The notes under the pieces were generated by a model. It was not told the origin of the DNA, did no database searches, and was given only the letters and a program-made list of their open reading frames with translations. DNA of 34,667 nt from Gemmatimonadaceae bacterium (GTDB lineage Bacteria; Gemmatimonadota; Gemmatimonadetes; Gemmatimonadales; Gemmatimonadaceae). The stretch covers positions 1-34,667 of the forward strand of contig JAICNG010000033.1 of assembly GCA_025931335.1 (NCBI GenBank), written 5' to 3'. The first letter of the stretch is position 1. The number at the start of each line of letters is the position of its first letter. Shown here piece by piece: positions 23,192-32,564 of the stretch. The translations under genes and the position numbers were made by a program.

Positions 23192-25279
23192 CTAAGTGGT
23201 TGTTTCAGCAATATTTGGATCAGCGGTCTTCACGCAGTTTCTGCCGCCTCTCTTGGCCTCGTACAGGGCGCGATCCGCGGCGGGGAAAAGCGTGTCCCGG
23301 CTGCTCGTGCTTACGGGGTACGCGGCGACGCCAAACGATGCGGTCACGTCGATCTCGGCGACGCCCACGCGCACCGGCTGCGCGCTGAGAAGTGTGCGAA
23401 GGCGCTCGGCCACCTCCCGCGCGCCCGACAGGTCGGTTTGCGGCAGGAGAATCGCCATCTCCTCGCCGCCGTACCGGGCACACAGGTCGATGTCGGAGCG
23501 GAGCGCGCCCCCAAGGACGCGCGCCGCGTGACGGAGGACGGCGTCTCCAGCATCGTGGCCGTGTTCGTCGTTCACCCGCTTGAAGTGGTCGAGGTCGGCC
23601 AGCAGCAAGGCCACGGGCCGCTGAAAGCGGTCACTCTCCGCCAGGAGGGTCGACAGTCGCTCGTCGAAGGTCCGGCGATTCGCCAGACCGGTGAGCGCAT
23701 CGCGCCGCGCGAGGTCGTGCTGCCTCGAGAACTCCTCCGCCGTCCGCAGGGAGAGCGAGGCAACTCGCGCGAGGAGGCGAACCGTGTCGACCTCACGATC
23801 GATGATCTGCCGGGGCGCGTCCCCCTCGATCACGATTGCCCCGAGCACGGAATGGTCGCGTCGCAGCGGAATCACGGCGAGGGAGCCGATCTGCCGGCGC
23901 GGCTCAGAGTCCGCGAACACCGCCGTGCGCAGCGACGCGCGGTGCGCGTCCTCGAAGACGAACAGCTGGTCGTGCCGGCAGGCCCGGGCCACGAGCGACT
24001 CGCTGCCCAGCGCGAACCCTTCCCGGAGTCCGAATGACGCTGACGCACTGCGAACCACTCCCGTCCCCGACGCGGCGTCCCACGCCACGAACGCCGATCG
24101 AGAGGCGCTGGTGACCTGGAGCGACGTCTCGCAAACGGAGCGCGCAAGCGTGTCCACGACGACGCTCCCCTGAATGCGCTCGGCGGCATCGATGATCGCC
24201 CGCACATCCGCGGCGCGTCGGGCGGTGAGATGCCGCACCTCGAGCAAGCCCAGCAGCGTTCCGAGGTGGGTGCCGTGACGGCGCACCCAGCTCTTGAGCT
24301 CCTCATCGGGAAGCGCCGCGCCGCCGGTGACCGTCACGCTCAGGGCGCCGAACAAGCGGTCGCCTTCCTCCACGGGGCCCGCGACCACCACGCCGCCGTG
24401 CTGCAGCGGTGCCGCGACCGCCATGCGCTGGGCGCCGGCCCACTGCACCAGAGGGACGCCTTCGCGCTCGGGGAAGAGCGCCGGCTCGTCAGGCGAGACG
24501 GTCGACCAGGCGGCGGGCTCCATTCGCTCGTCTTCCTCGGCGAGCCGCCAGTAGATGACCTCGTCGGCGCAGAGGCTGTCGCGGATGTCGCGAAGATAGC
24601 GGCTGGCGATGTGCAGGTGCACCATGCCGATCGCCGCCTCGCGCTCCGACAGCGCTTCACCCCGCAGGTCGCTCGCGACGGCGGTCGAGCCGCGCGGGGT
24701 GGGGCGCCGCTGGAGGAAGCCCTGCACGCGCCGCATGCGCTGACGGTCCGCCTCCACGTCGCGGGCGATCTGCCGCGCATACCAGAGGGGTCCCACAGTG
24801 ATCGCTCCCAACATGGCGGTGGCGCTCATGACGGCCGCCACCTCGGGCGCGCGGCCCAGCAGCGAATCGGCAACGGCGATGACGAGCACCGAGGCTCCCG
24901 CCGCGATCGCACCCGCCCGATAGCCTAACGTCGCCGTCACCCCCATGAGGAGGAGTCCCGCCACCGCCAGGGCCGGGGACCGGAGGCCCCCGCTCCCCTC
25001 CACGAGCACGAAGGCGGGTGCCGAGAGGATGGTGAGGATACCGGGAAGGCGGCGGCGAATCGCGGGGGTGAGGGATCGTCCCGCCACGGCGGCGACCACT
25101 CCAAGGCCCGCAACGAGCGCGACCAGCGCAGGCCACGTGAGGCGGGACCCCGCGGTGAACTCGGCGCGCGTCGCCGGGTGCACAAACAGCGCGGCGGCCG
25201 CGACCCAGAGCGCGGCCGCCGCGATGGAGGCCCAGCGGTGGCGTGCGAGACTACGAATGAGTGATGCGCGAAGCGGCAT
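23192..25279 (-). CDS. Membrane GAF-GGDEF protein, probable diguanylate cyclase
   Basis: This 695-residue protein has ~6 transmembrane segments (~17-170), a linker, at least one GAF-like region (~370-525) and a C-terminal GGDEF domain (~520-690). The GGDEF domain starts DALTGLANRR, has the metal-binding LADLDHFK, and a signature loop at 604-608 that reads GGEEM instead of GGDEF/GGEEF. Asp-to-Glu at position 3 is common in active enzymes; Met at the last position is unusual. The inhibitory RxxD site looks degenerate (RSDID before LCARYGGEE). It may make cyclic di-GMP without product inhibition. ATG 25279 overlaps the larB end by 29 bases. No EAL domain is present. Confidence 0.88.
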   Translation of the reverse strand: MPLRASLIRSLARHRWASIAAAALWVAAAALFVHPATRAEFTAGSRLTWPALVALVAGLGVVAAVAGRSLTPAIRRRLPGILTILSAPAFVLVEGSGGLRSPALAVAGLLLMGVTATLGYRAGAIAAGASVLVIAVADSLLGRAPEVAAVMSATAMLGAITVGPLWYARQIARDVEADRQRMRRVQGFLQRRPTPRGSTAVASDLRGEALSEREAAIGMVHLHIASRYLRDIRDSLCADEVIYWRLAEEDERMEPAAWSTVSPDEPALFPEREGVPLVQWAGAQRMAVAAPLQHGGVVVAGPVEEGDRLFGALSVTVTGGAALPDEELKSWVRRHGTHLGTLLGLLEVRHLTARRAADVRAIIDAAERIQGSVVVDTLARSVCETSLQVTSASRSAFVAWDAASGTGVVRSASASFGLREGFALGSESLVARACRHDQLFVFEDAHRASLRTAVFADSEPRRQIGSLAVIPLRRDHSVLGAIVIEGDAPRQIIDREVDTVRLLARVASLSLRTAEEFSRQHDLARRDALTGLANRRTFDERLSTLLAESDRFQRPVALLLADLDHFKRVNDEHGHDAGDAVLRHAARVLGGALRSDIDLCARYGGEEMAILLPQTDLSGAREVAERLRTLLSAQPVRVGVAEIDVTASFGVAAYPVSTSSRDTLFPAADRALYEAKRGGRNCVKTADPNIAETTT

Positions 25280-26000
25280 AGGCGGCGCCGAACCCGTTGT
25301 CGATGTTGACGACAGTCACGCCGGCGGCGCAACTGTTCAACATCCCCAGCAGCGCGGCGATGCCTCCGAAGCTCGCGCCGTACCCGACACTCGTGGGAAC
25401 GGCGATCACCGGAACGCGGACGATGCCTCCCACAACGGACGGGAGCGCTCCCTCCATTCCCGCGACGACGATCACGACCGCGGCTCGCGTCAACACGTCG
25501 CTGCGTGACAGCAGCCTGTGGATTCCGGCGACGCCGACGTCCGTGAGGCGTTCGACGCAGTTGCCCAGCGCACGCAGCGTGACGGCCGCCTCCTCCGCCA
25601 CCGGAAGGTCGCTCGTGCCGGCCGTGACGACGAGAACCGTTCCAGTACCCTGAGGAACTTCTTTATCAGGCGCCAGGTAAGCCGTTCTGCCCAGATCATT
25701 TACCTCGACGCCTGAAACGCGCTCGGCAATGGCTCGCCTAACGGGTGCATCCGCGCGCGTCACGAGGAATCCGTCGCGGCGAGCGGCAATCCGCTCCGCG
25801 ATCTCGACGACCTGGTCGGTGGTTTTCCCGGCGGCCAGGATCACCTCGGGGAATCCGTGGCGCACCGCTCGGTGATGATCGATGGTCGCGAATCCGAGAT
25901 CCTCGAGCGGGGAAACGGCGAGCGCGTCCGCCGCCAGCTCGGCCGGCATCTCGCCGGCCGCGACGCGCCGCAGAAGCTCGAGCGCGCGGTCCCGATTCAC
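25251..26000 (-). CDS. larB: LarB, nickel-pincer cofactor biosynthesis carboxylase
   Basis: LarB carboxylates nicotinic acid adenine dinucleotide at C5 and cleaves its phosphoanhydride, the first step of the nickel pincer nucleotide. The 249-residue protein has a C-terminal PurE-like domain. Features are FPEVILAAGKT (~50-60), TAGTSDLPVAEEAA (~126-139) and LNSCAAGVTVVNID with C224, matching the covalent Cys of the L. plantarum enzyme. It begins with GTG at 26000, overlapping the dus stop (GTGA). larC, larE and larA are not in the window. PurE can be confused with it, but the N-terminal ~90 residues and the Cys motif favour LarB. Confidence 0.9.
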   Translation of the reverse strand: MNRDRALELLRRVAAGEMPAELAADALAVSPLEDLGFATIDHHRAVRHGFPEVILAAGKTTDQVVEIAERIAARRDGFLVTRADAPVRRAIAERVSGVEVNDLGRTAYLAPDKEVPQGTGTVLVVTAGTSDLPVAEEAAVTLRALGNCVERLTDVGVAGIHRLLSRSDVLTRAAVVIVVAGMEGALPSVVGGIVRVPVIAVPTSVGYGASFGGIAALLGMLNSCAAGVTVVNIDNGFGAAYAASRITHS

Positions 26001-27037
26001 GTCAACGCGGGCTCGCGCTCGCTCAGGGCACCCCCGGGCGCCTCGGCACCGCCTGGCTCGCCACGCTGCATCACGTCGAGGTACGCTTCGAAGATCCCCT
26101 CGACCTGCGCGAGGGAATCGACGGCGTGCAACTGGCGGCGGAGGTCGGCCGAGTGCGGAACCCCTTTGACGTACCAGCCCAGGTGCTTCCGGAACTCGAT
26201 CGCCGCTCCGCGCGGGTCCTGCTCATAGGACTCGGCCATGCGCGCGTGCTCGATCGCGATCGCGAATCGCTCCTCGATAGGCGGCCCGGGCGGCATCTCC
26301 CTGCCCTCCAGCAGCGCCCGTGCCTGCGTGAAGATCCACGGCTGCCCAAAGGAGCCGCGCGCGATCATGACGCCGGCACACCCGGTCTGCTCGCGCATGC
26401 GGAGGGCGTCGTCCGCCGTCTTGATATCGCCGTTGCCGAGCACAGGGATCTCGAGCGCGTCCACGACCGCGGCGATTTCGTCCCAGCTCGCCGCTCCCGT
26501 GTACATCTGGGTGCGAGTACGCGGGTGCAGCGCGAGCACCCGGGCGCCCGCGTCCTGGCATCGCAGCGCGATCGCGACGGGATCTCGCAGCTCTTCGCTC
26601 CAGCCGCTCCGGATCTTCACCGTCACCGGCAGGTGCGTCGCGCGCGACACGGCGCGGATGACACCCTCGACGAGCGAGAGGTCCTTGAGACAGCCAGACC
26701 CGCCGTTCCGCCTCACGACCTTCTTGACCGGACACCCGAAGTTGATGTCGATGAACTCAGGGGCGAAGACGTCGGTCACGAGAGCCGCCGCCTCTCCCAT
26801 GGCCGCCGGATCCGAGCCGAAGATCTGCACTCCGATGGGCCGTTCGTCGCCGCCGAACCGGAGCTTGGCGATCGTGGCCTCGTTCTCGCGCCGGATGCCC
26901 TCGGCCGAGAGAAACTCCGTGACCACCACGTCGGCGCCAAAGCGGCGGCAGAGTCGACGGAACGGCGACTCCGACACGCCCGCCATGGGGGCGAGGTAGA
27001 GGGGAACCCGGTACGGAAGTGGAAACGGGAAGGCCAT
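25997..27037 (-). CDS. dus: tRNA-dihydrouridine synthase (DusB-like)
   Basis: Dus reduces specific uridines of tRNA to dihydrouridine with FMN and NADPH. The 346-residue TIM-barrel protein has LAPMAGVSESPFRRL (~15-29), DINFGCPVKKV with the catalytic Cys102, VKIRSGW, HPRTRTQMYTG, VLGNGDI and GVMIARGSFGQPWIF, then the C-terminal helical domain. The ATG at 27037 starts just before the conserved core; the frame is open up to 27154 but that stretch lacks family sequence and crosses the promoter of the divergent PTS gene. No good ribosome site is visible. It overlaps larB by GTGA. The DusB assignment is by similarity of the core; other subfamilies are possible. Confidence 0.92.
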   Translation of the reverse strand: MAFPFPLPYRVPLYLAPMAGVSESPFRRLCRRFGADVVVTEFLSAEGIRRENEATIAKLRFGGDERPIGVQIFGSDPAAMGEAAALVTDVFAPEFIDINFGCPVKKVVRRNGGSGCLKDLSLVEGVIRAVSRATHLPVTVKIRSGWSEELRDPVAIALRCQDAGARVLALHPRTRTQMYTGAASWDEIAAVVDALEIPVLGNGDIKTADDALRMREQTGCAGVMIARGSFGQPWIFTQARALLEGREMPPGPPIEERFAIAIEHARMAESYEQDPRGAAIEFRKHLGWYVKGVPHSADLRRQLHAVDSLAQVEGIFEAYLDVMQRGEPGGAEAPGGALSEREPALT

Positions 27038-27080
27038 GATGGAAGCTAACGATGCTGCGAAACGCGTGCAACGACATGAT

Positions 27081-27109
27081 TTGACAGCGCTTACAGACTC
27101 CGATATGTT
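27081..27109 (+). promoter_or_regulatory. Promoter of the PTS EIIA gene
   Basis: TTGACA (27081-27086), a 17-base spacer, then TATGTT (27104-27109). Transcription would begin near 27116, giving a ~41-base leader before ATG 27157. No Shine-Dalgarno is clear in that leader. The divergent dus start is 44 bases to the left of the -35. Confidence 0.65.
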
Positions 27110-27156
27110 GCGCGGCACTCGACGTCCTCCCCCTTCTGCGCCCGGCGCGCCCATTC

Positions 27157-27609
27157 ATGGAACTGCGTGAGTTCTTCTCCGATGACGCCATCAAGCTCGA
27201 GCTCGAAGGCACCGCGAAGGACGACATCCTCAAGGAGCTCATCAGGTTGCTGAAGCTCGACGACAAATCGGAGGGGATGCTGTTCAAGATGCTAAAGCGG
27301 CGCGAAAACCTCGGGTCTACCGGCATCGGCCGCGGCATCGCGATTCCGCACTGCCGCTCGCTGGTGGTGAGCAAGCTGCGCGTCGCGTTCGGTCGCAAGC
27401 GCGAGGGGATCGACTTCAAGGCGATCGACGAGAAGCCGGTGCACTTCTTCTTCCTGATCGTCGCCCCGCCACTCGAGGTCTCCAACCAGTATCTCCCCGT
27501 CCTCGGCAAGATCGCGCAGTTCTCGAAGGAAGCGGACGTGCCGCAGCGCCTCATGGCGATGAGGTCACCAGGGGAGTTCATGGCGCTGTTACAGGAAAAA
27601 GGGGTCTAA
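27157..27609 (+). CDS. PTS EIIA protein, fructose/nitrogen type (PtsN-like)
   Basis: The 150-residue protein is a single PTS EIIA domain with the phosphorylated His65 in GIAIPHCRS. Helix and strand order and a C-terminal PVLGKIAQFSKEADVPQRL agree with the PtsN/EIIA-Fru group. EI, HPr, EIIB and EIIC are not nearby, so a regulatory rather than transport role is likely, as for PtsN in the nitrogen PTS. It stands alone on the plus strand between divergent dus and convergent guaA. The real start is taken at 27157; the message lacks a visible ribosome site. Confidence 0.9.
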   Translation: MELREFFSDDAIKLELEGTAKDDILKELIRLLKLDDKSEGMLFKMLKRRENLGSTGIGRGIAIPHCRSLVVSKLRVAFGRKREGIDFKAIDEKPVHFFFLIVAPPLEVSNQYLPVLGKIAQFSKEADVPQRLMAMRSPGEFMALLQEKGV

Positions 27610-27648
27610 GGGATCGAAGGGATCGAAGGGATCGAGGGGATCCGAGGG
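27610..27648 (+). repeat. Tandem 9-base units GGGATCGAA
   Basis: Units start at 27610, 27619, 27628 and 27637; the first two are identical, the third has one change and the fourth diverges. The first unit begins right after the stop of the PTS gene. They form the left arm of the long inverted repeat, so slippage-type expansion may have shaped the hairpin. Confidence 0.85.
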
Positions 27649-27728
27649 TGGGAAAGCAAACGGCCGCGCGCGCGGCCGTTTGTGTTCCACCCCCTCGACC
27701 CCCTTGATCCCTCGACCCCTTCGATCCC
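27610..27728. repeat. Long inverted repeat (~119 bp) between convergent PTS EIIA and guaA genes
   Basis: The center is a perfect 24-base palindrome (27658-27681, AAACGGCCGCGC then its complement). Outside it, the left arm (27610-27657) and right arm (27682-27728) are largely complementary, with both ends reading GGGATCGAAGGG outward to inward. The left arm contains tandem 9-base units. RNA from either strand would fold into a very long hairpin, so it may stop transcription of both genes or shield their 3' ends. No pure T-run follows on either side. Confidence 0.9.
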
Positions 27729-27749
27729 GGCGCCCTTCGCTGCGCGCGC

Positions 27750-29291
27750 TCACTCCCACTCGATGGTGGCCGGCGGCTTCGAGCTCACGTCGTACACGAC
27801 GCGATTCACGCCGCGCACCTCGTTGATGATGCGGTTGGAGATCCGCGCCAGCGCGTCGTGCGGAAACGGGTACCAGTCCGCCGTCATTCCATCACGGCTG
27901 GTCACCGCGCGCAGCGCGACGACGTTCGCGTAGGTGCGGAAGTCGCCCATCACGCCGACGCTCTTCACCGGAAGCAGCACCGCGAACGCCTGCCAGATGT
28001 CGTCGTACAGCTCGGCCTCACGGATGCCTTCGAGGTAGATCGCGTCGGCCTGGCGGAGCGTGTCGAGCTTGTCGCGGGTGACGTCGGAGAGCACGCGGAT
28101 GGCGAGACCCGGGCCGGGAAAGGGGTGACGGCCGACGATCTCCTCGGGGAGGCCGAGCTCGCGACCCACCTGGCGTACCTCATCCTTGAACAGCTCCCGC
28201 AACGGCTCGATGAGCTCGAACTTCATTCCTGGTTTGAGCCCGCCGACGTTGTGATGGGTCTTGATCGTCACCGAGGGACCGCCGTGCGGCGACACCGACT
28301 CGATGACGTCCGGGTAGAGCGTGCCCTGCACGAGGAACCGCGCGTCGTGCCCCGCCTGCGCCGCCGCGTCCTCGAAGACATCGATGAACGTATGGCCGAT
28401 GCGCCGCCGCTTCTCCTCCGGATCGCTCACGCCGGCCAGCGCTCCAAGAAATTGGTCGCTGGCGTCGATGGTCACGAGATCGATGCCGAGGTGTGCGCGG
28501 AAGGTGCGCTCGACCTGGTCGCGCTCGTGGAGTCGCAGGAGCCCGGTGTCGACGAAGATGCAGGTGAGCTGATCGCCGATGGCGCGATGCACGAGCGCCG
28601 CCGCCACCGAGGAGTCGACGCCGCCGGAGAGTCCGCAGATCACGCGCGAGCTTCCCACCTGACGAGTGATCTTCTTCATCTCCTCATCGATGAAGGCACC
28701 AGCCGTCCATGTCGGTTCGGCGCGGCAGACCTCGAACAGGAAGTTCGCGATCACTTCCCCGCCCCGCGGCGTATGCGCCACCTCCGGATGGAACTGCACG
28801 CCGAACACCGGGCGTGTTCGATGGCGCATGCCCGCGATTTTCACGGTCGCGCTGCGCGCGGTCACCTCGTACCCTGAGGGAGGTGTCTCGACGTGATCCC
28901 CGTGACTCATCCAGACGGTGACACGCTCGCGCTCACCAAAGCCCTCGAACAGTTGTTGCGGCTCGAGGACCTCGAGCTCGGCGCGCCCGTACTCGCGTGG
29001 ACCCGGTGCCACCTTGCCCCCCTCCAGGTGGGCGATGAGCTGCATCCCATAGCAGATGCCGAGCACTGGGGCGATGTCGAGCAGCGCTGGATCGGCGCTC
29101 GGGCCGTCGTCGTCGTACACGGAGCTCGGGCCCCCGCTGAGGATGATCCCCGTGGGCTTCCATTCCCGGATCCACTCGAGCGAGCGGGTGTGCGGGTGAA
29201 TCTCGGAGTAGACGCGGGCCTCGCGCACGCGTCTGGCGATGAGCTGGGTGAACTGCGAGCCGTAGTCGAGGATGAGAATCCGGCTACCCAC
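27750..29291 (-). CDS. guaA: GMP synthase (glutamine-hydrolysing)
   Basis: GuaA converts XMP to GMP using glutamine and ATP. The 513-residue protein has the class I amidotransferase domain (Cys80 in [10 protein letters not shown]168 and E170 in [10 protein letters not shown]), then the ATP pyrophosphatase loop SGGVDSS (222-228), and the C-terminal dimerisation domain ending PPATIEWE. Length is normal. The GTG at 29291 overlaps the end of the YfcE-like gene by 8 bases. It complements the plus-strand purine genes but is transcribed separately. The 3' end faces the long inverted repeat. Confidence 0.97.
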   Translation of the reverse strand: MGSRILILDYGSQFTQLIARRVREARVYSEIHPHTRSLEWIREWKPTGIILSGGPSSVYDDDGPSADPALLDIAPVLGICYGMQLIAHLEGGKVAPGPREYGRAELEVLEPQQLFEGFGERERVTVWMSHGDHVETPPSGYEVTARSATVKIAGMRHRTRPVFGVQFHPEVAHTPRGGEVIANFLFEVCRAEPTWTAGAFIDEEMKKITRQVGSSRVICGLSGGVDSSVAAALVHRAIGDQLTCIFVDTGLLRLHERDQVERTFRAHLGIDLVTIDASDQFLGALAGVSDPEEKRRRIGHTFIDVFEDAAAQAGHDARFLVQGTLYPDVIESVSPHGGPSVTIKTHHNVGGLKPGMKFELIEPLRELFKDEVRQVGRELGLPEEIVGRHPFPGPGLAIRVLSDVTRDKLDTLRQADAIYLEGIREAELYDDIWQAFAVLLPVKSVGVMGDFRTYANVVALRAVTSRDGMTADWYPFPHDALARISNRIINEVRGVNRVVYDVSSKPPATIEWE

Positions 29292-29796
29292 GGCTCCACT
29301 CCGGTCCTTCGAGACGGATCACCTCGAGCGCTCTGGACTCCAGGTCGAGGATGGCGGCGGTCGGCGCGCCGTGGAGCCACCCACACGCTTCGCCCGGATT
29401 GATGATCATCGTGTCGCCACGCACCCGCATCTCCTGCTTGTGCGTGCATCCGTGAACGACGATCGCGTGCGCGGCGAGAGACCGTCTCTGCACCTCGCCG
29501 ATGTCGTGGACCACGAGAATACTCAAGCCGACGAGCTCGACGCTGTGGGGCGATTCGTAGAGCTCGAAGCCGAGCCCCTTGGCGGCCTCCGCCTGAAGTC
29601 CCTGGCGATCGCCGTCGTTGCGTCCGAACACGCCGGCGACGGCCACGTTCGCGGCACGAAGGGGCGCGACCGCAAACGGGGCGCACCAGTCACCGGCGTG
29701 CAGCACGAACCCCACGCCAGCGTCGGCGAAACGGCGCGCAAACTCGGCGATCGCGGGGACACGGTCATGTGTGTCGGCAAGAAGTCCCACACGCAT
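29284..29796 (-). CDS. YfcE/MJ0936-like metallophosphodiesterase
   Basis: This 170-residue protein has the small calcineurin-like fold: LADTHDR (~6-12), [24 protein letters not shown] and VHGCTHKQE, then NPGEACGW near the end. E. coli YfcE and archaeal MJ0936 hydrolyse simple phosphodiesters in vitro; the cellular substrate is not known. ATG 29796 overlaps the lysA stop as TGATG, and the reading frame upstream to 30036 is inside lysA and lacks family sequence. It is translationally coupled to lysA and guaA. Confidence 0.88.
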   Translation of the reverse strand: MRVGLLADTHDRVPAIAEFARRFADAGVGFVLHAGDWCAPFAVAPLRAANVAVAGVFGRNDGDRQGLQAEAAKGLGFELYESPHSVELVGLSILVVHDIGEVQRRSLAAHAIVVHGCTHKQEMRVRGDTMIINPGEACGWLHGAPTAAILDLESRALEVIRLEGPEWSRG

Positions 29797-31079
29797 CAGA
29801 GGCGTCTCCAGTCTGGCGCGACCCGCTCGTGACGGACGAGGTCGGCAAACGTCTCGCGCTCCCGCACGATGGAGTAGCGATCTCCTTCGACGAGCACCTC
29901 CGGCGGGCGCGGCCGGCTGTTGTAGTTCGACGCCATCACGAACCCGTACGCTCCCGCGGAGTGCACGACCAGCAAGTCGCCCTCCGAGACGGCGTCCATC
30001 GTCCGGTTCAGTGCAAGGAAGTCGCCGCTCTCGCATACCGGGCCAACGACATCATAGGTCGCGGTGGCCCCCCTCGGATGCGCCGCCGAGATGTGATGGT
30101 ACGCCTGATAGTGCGAGGGACGAAGGAGGTCGTTCATTCCGGCGTCGGTAATGACGTACTCTCGTCCGCCACTTCGCTTCCGGTAGAGCACGCGGGTGAG
30201 CAGCACCCCTGCGTTGCCGACCAGATACCGGCCGGGCTCGACGATGAGCGTGAGCCCCGAAGCGGCGGCCTGCGGCACCACGGTCGCCGCGAATGCCGCC
30301 GGATTCGTCGGCTCCTCGTTCTCGTAGGTCACGGCGAGGCCGCCTCCGACATCGAGATACTCCAGATCCCGGCAGCCGAAGTCCCGCAGAGCGGCGACGA
30401 GCTCCAGCAGGCGTCGCATCCCTTCCTCGTACGGGTCCAGCGCCGTGACCTGCGAGCCGATGTGCATGTCGACGCCGCGCAGGGCGATTCCGGACATCTG
30501 CACCGCGCGACCGGCGACGTCGAGAGCCTCATCGTACGGGATACCGAACTTCATTCCGCGCTCGCCGGTCCGCGTGTACGGATGCGGCGTATCGACGGTG
30601 ACTTCGGGATTGACGCGGAGCGCCACGGGGGCGACGCGCTCCGTGGCTCGCGCGATGCGATCGAGCTGCCGGAGCTCCGCCTCCGATTCGACGTTGAACA
30701 GCAGCACGCCGGCATCGAGCGCGTCGGCGAGCTCCTGCTCGGTCTTGCCGACGCCACTGAACACGACGTCCAGCCCCGTATATCCCGCGCGCAGCGCACG
30801 CTCGAGCTCGCCGCCGGAGACGATGTCCACTCCGGCGCCGAGGTCGCGAAGCAGCGCCAGCACCGCGAGCGACGAGTTCGCCTTCACGCTGTAGTGAATC
30901 CGGTGTTCTGCGCCCGCGAGGGCCGCCGCGAGCCGCCGATACTGGTCGCGGATGTGCGTGGCGCTATAGACGTAGGCCGGCGTCCCGACGGCGCGAGCGA
31001 GCTGCTCGAGCTCGATATCCTCGCAGCGTCCGGCCCCCGGAGCCCCCGCGGCGGCCGCCTGATCCCGGGTCGCGGTCAA
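29796..31079 (-). CDS. lysA: Diaminopimelate decarboxylase
   Basis: LysA removes CO2 from meso-diaminopimelate to make lysine. The 427-residue PLP enzyme (alanine-racemase fold) has Lys66 in HYSVKANSS for the Schiff base, SGGELERAL, GERGMKFGI, HIGSQ, EPGRYLVGNAG and VCESGDFLA. I place the start at TTG 31079, which overlaps the proS TGA stop (TTGA). GTG at 31094 would also be in frame and adds five residues. Neither has a strong ribosome site. Confidence 0.94.
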   Translation of the reverse strand: MTATRDQAAAAGAPGAGRCEDIELEQLARAVGTPAYVYSATHIRDQYRRLAAALAGAEHRIHYSVKANSSLAVLALLRDLGAGVDIVSGGELERALRAGYTGLDVVFSGVGKTEQELADALDAGVLLFNVESEAELRQLDRIARATERVAPVALRVNPEVTVDTPHPYTRTGERGMKFGIPYDEALDVAGRAVQMSGIALRGVDMHIGSQVTALDPYEEGMRRLLELVAALRDFGCRDLEYLDVGGGLAVTYENEEPTNPAAFAATVVPQAAASGLTLIVEPGRYLVGNAGVLLTRVLYRKRSGGREYVITDAGMNDLLRPSHYQAYHHISAAHPRGATATYDVVGPVCESGDFLALNRTMDAVSEGDLLVVHSAGAYGFVMASNYNSRPRPPEVLVEGDRYSIVRERETFADLVRHERVAPDWRRL

Positions 31080-32545
31080 TACGCCTTGGCCCACACGGCT
31101 TCGGTCGTGGCGGGCCGCCCGCACCGCAAACAGGTACGCGGCGCCTCGGCCGAGCGAAACTCCTCGTCAGGCATCACGCGAATCGTGGCCTTGGTGTCCT
31201 CCTTGACCGCCGTCTCGCACGCAGGATCGCCACACCAGCCGGCGTACACGAAGCCCCCTTCCGCGTCCATCAGTTGGCGGAATCGGTCGTAGGTGATCGG
31301 GCCCCGGTGGCTGTTCTTCTCGCGCCGTTCGCGGGCCGCGATCACCATGTCGTCCTGGATTGTCTCCAGGAGGGCCTCGATGTCCTCTCCGACACTATCG
31401 AGGCTCGCGGTCTGCTTCGCGCGCGAATCACGCCGCACGAGCACGCACTGGTTCTTGTCCAGGTCGCGCGGCCCGAGCTCCATCCGCAGCGGCACGCCGC
31501 GCAGCTCCCACTCGTAGTACTTCGCGCCCGGTTTCAGGTTGTCGCGGTCGTCGAGGTGCACGCGCAGCCGGTTGGGCTCGCGGCGCTCCCAGTCCCGCAG
31601 GTTGTCGTACAGGCGGCGCGCGGCCTCGAGCACGCGCCCGCGCTCCTCGTCGCTCTTCCAGATCGGCACGATGACGAGCTCGGTCGGTGCCAGCAGCGGT
31701 GGAATCCGCAGGCCGTTGTCATCACCATGCGTCATCACCAGACCGCCGACGAGGCGCGTCGAGACGCCCCAGCTCGTGTTCCACGCGTGCTCGATCTCGC
31801 CGTTTTCCGCCTGAAAGGTGAGGTTGAACGCCTTGGCGAAGTTCTGCCCGAGATTGTGGGAGGTGCCCGCCTGGAGCGCGCGATTGTCCTGCATCATCGC
31901 CTCGCACGCATAGGTGCGCAGCGCGCCGGCGAACTTCTCACTCTCGGTCTTCTGCCCGGTAATCACGGGCATCGCCATCCACCCTTCCATGAAATCGCTG
32001 TACAGGCCGAGGATCTTTCGCGCTTCTTCCTCGGCCTCGTCGTGCGTCGCGTGCGCGGTGTGCCCTTCCTGCCACAGGAACTCGAGCGTGCGCAGAAACA
32101 GGCGCGTCCGCATCTCCCACCGCACGACGTTCGCCCACTGATTCATGAGAATGGGCAGATCGCGATAGCTCTGAACCCACTTCGCGAACATCGAGTAGAT
32201 GATCGTCTCCGACGTCGGCCGGATGACGAGCGGCTCATCGAGCTCCTTGCCACCGCCGTGCGTCACGACCGCCGTCTCGGGCGCGAAGCCCTGGACGTGC
32301 TCGGCCTCCTTGTGGAGGAAGCTCTCGGGAATCAGGAGCGGAAAGTAGGCGTTTTGGTGGCCGGTGGCCTTGAACATGTCGTCGAGCGCACGCTGCATGC
32401 GCTCCCATATTCCGTATCCCGCGGGCCGGATGACCATGCATCCGCGCACCGGCGAATAGTCCGCCAGCTCCGCGCGCAGCACGACCTCGTTGTACCACGC
32501 GCTGAAGTCCTCGGCGCGCGTCGTCAGCTTCTTGTCGTCACTCAT
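31076..32545 (-). CDS. proS: Prolyl-tRNA synthetase, archaeal/eukaryal (type 3) form
   Basis: ProS charges tRNA-Pro. The 489-residue protein is the short class IIa form without the editing insertion of E. coli ProRS. Typical sequence includes RGCMVIRPAGYGIWE (~34-48), RPTSETIIYSMFAKWVQS, WEMRTRLFLRTLEFLWQEGH and HGDDNGLRIPP. The C-terminal zinc domain has WCGDPACE and CLRCGR. ATG at 32545 lies 19 bases after the hisS stop. The upstream frame to 32794 is in hisS and lacks family sequence. The enzyme must reject alanine and cysteine without the bacterial insertion domain; trans-editing would be encoded elsewhere. Confidence 0.96.
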   Translation of the reverse strand: MSDDKKLTTRAEDFSAWYNEVVLRAELADYSPVRGCMVIRPAGYGIWERMQRALDDMFKATGHQNAYFPLLIPESFLHKEAEHVQGFAPETAVVTHGGGKELDEPLVIRPTSETIIYSMFAKWVQSYRDLPILMNQWANVVRWEMRTRLFLRTLEFLWQEGHTAHATHDEAEEEARKILGLYSDFMEGWMAMPVITGQKTESEKFAGALRTYACEAMMQDNRALQAGTSHNLGQNFAKAFNLTFQAENGEIEHAWNTSWGVSTRLVGGLVMTHGDDNGLRIPPLLAPTELVIVPIWKSDEERGRVLEAARRLYDNLRDWERREPNRLRVHLDDRDNLKPGAKYYEWELRGVPLRMELGPRDLDKNQCVLVRRDSRAKQTASLDSVGEDIEALLETIQDDMVIAARERREKNSHRGPITYDRFRQLMDAEGGFVYAGWCGDPACETAVKEDTKATIRVMPDEEFRSAEAPRTCLRCGRPATTEAVWAKAY

Positions 32546-32564
32546 CAGGCTCGAAAGTTCGAGG

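Noticed and set aside
27610-27728. CRISPR-like array
   Set aside because: The 9-base units are contiguous without spacers and form one inverted repeat.
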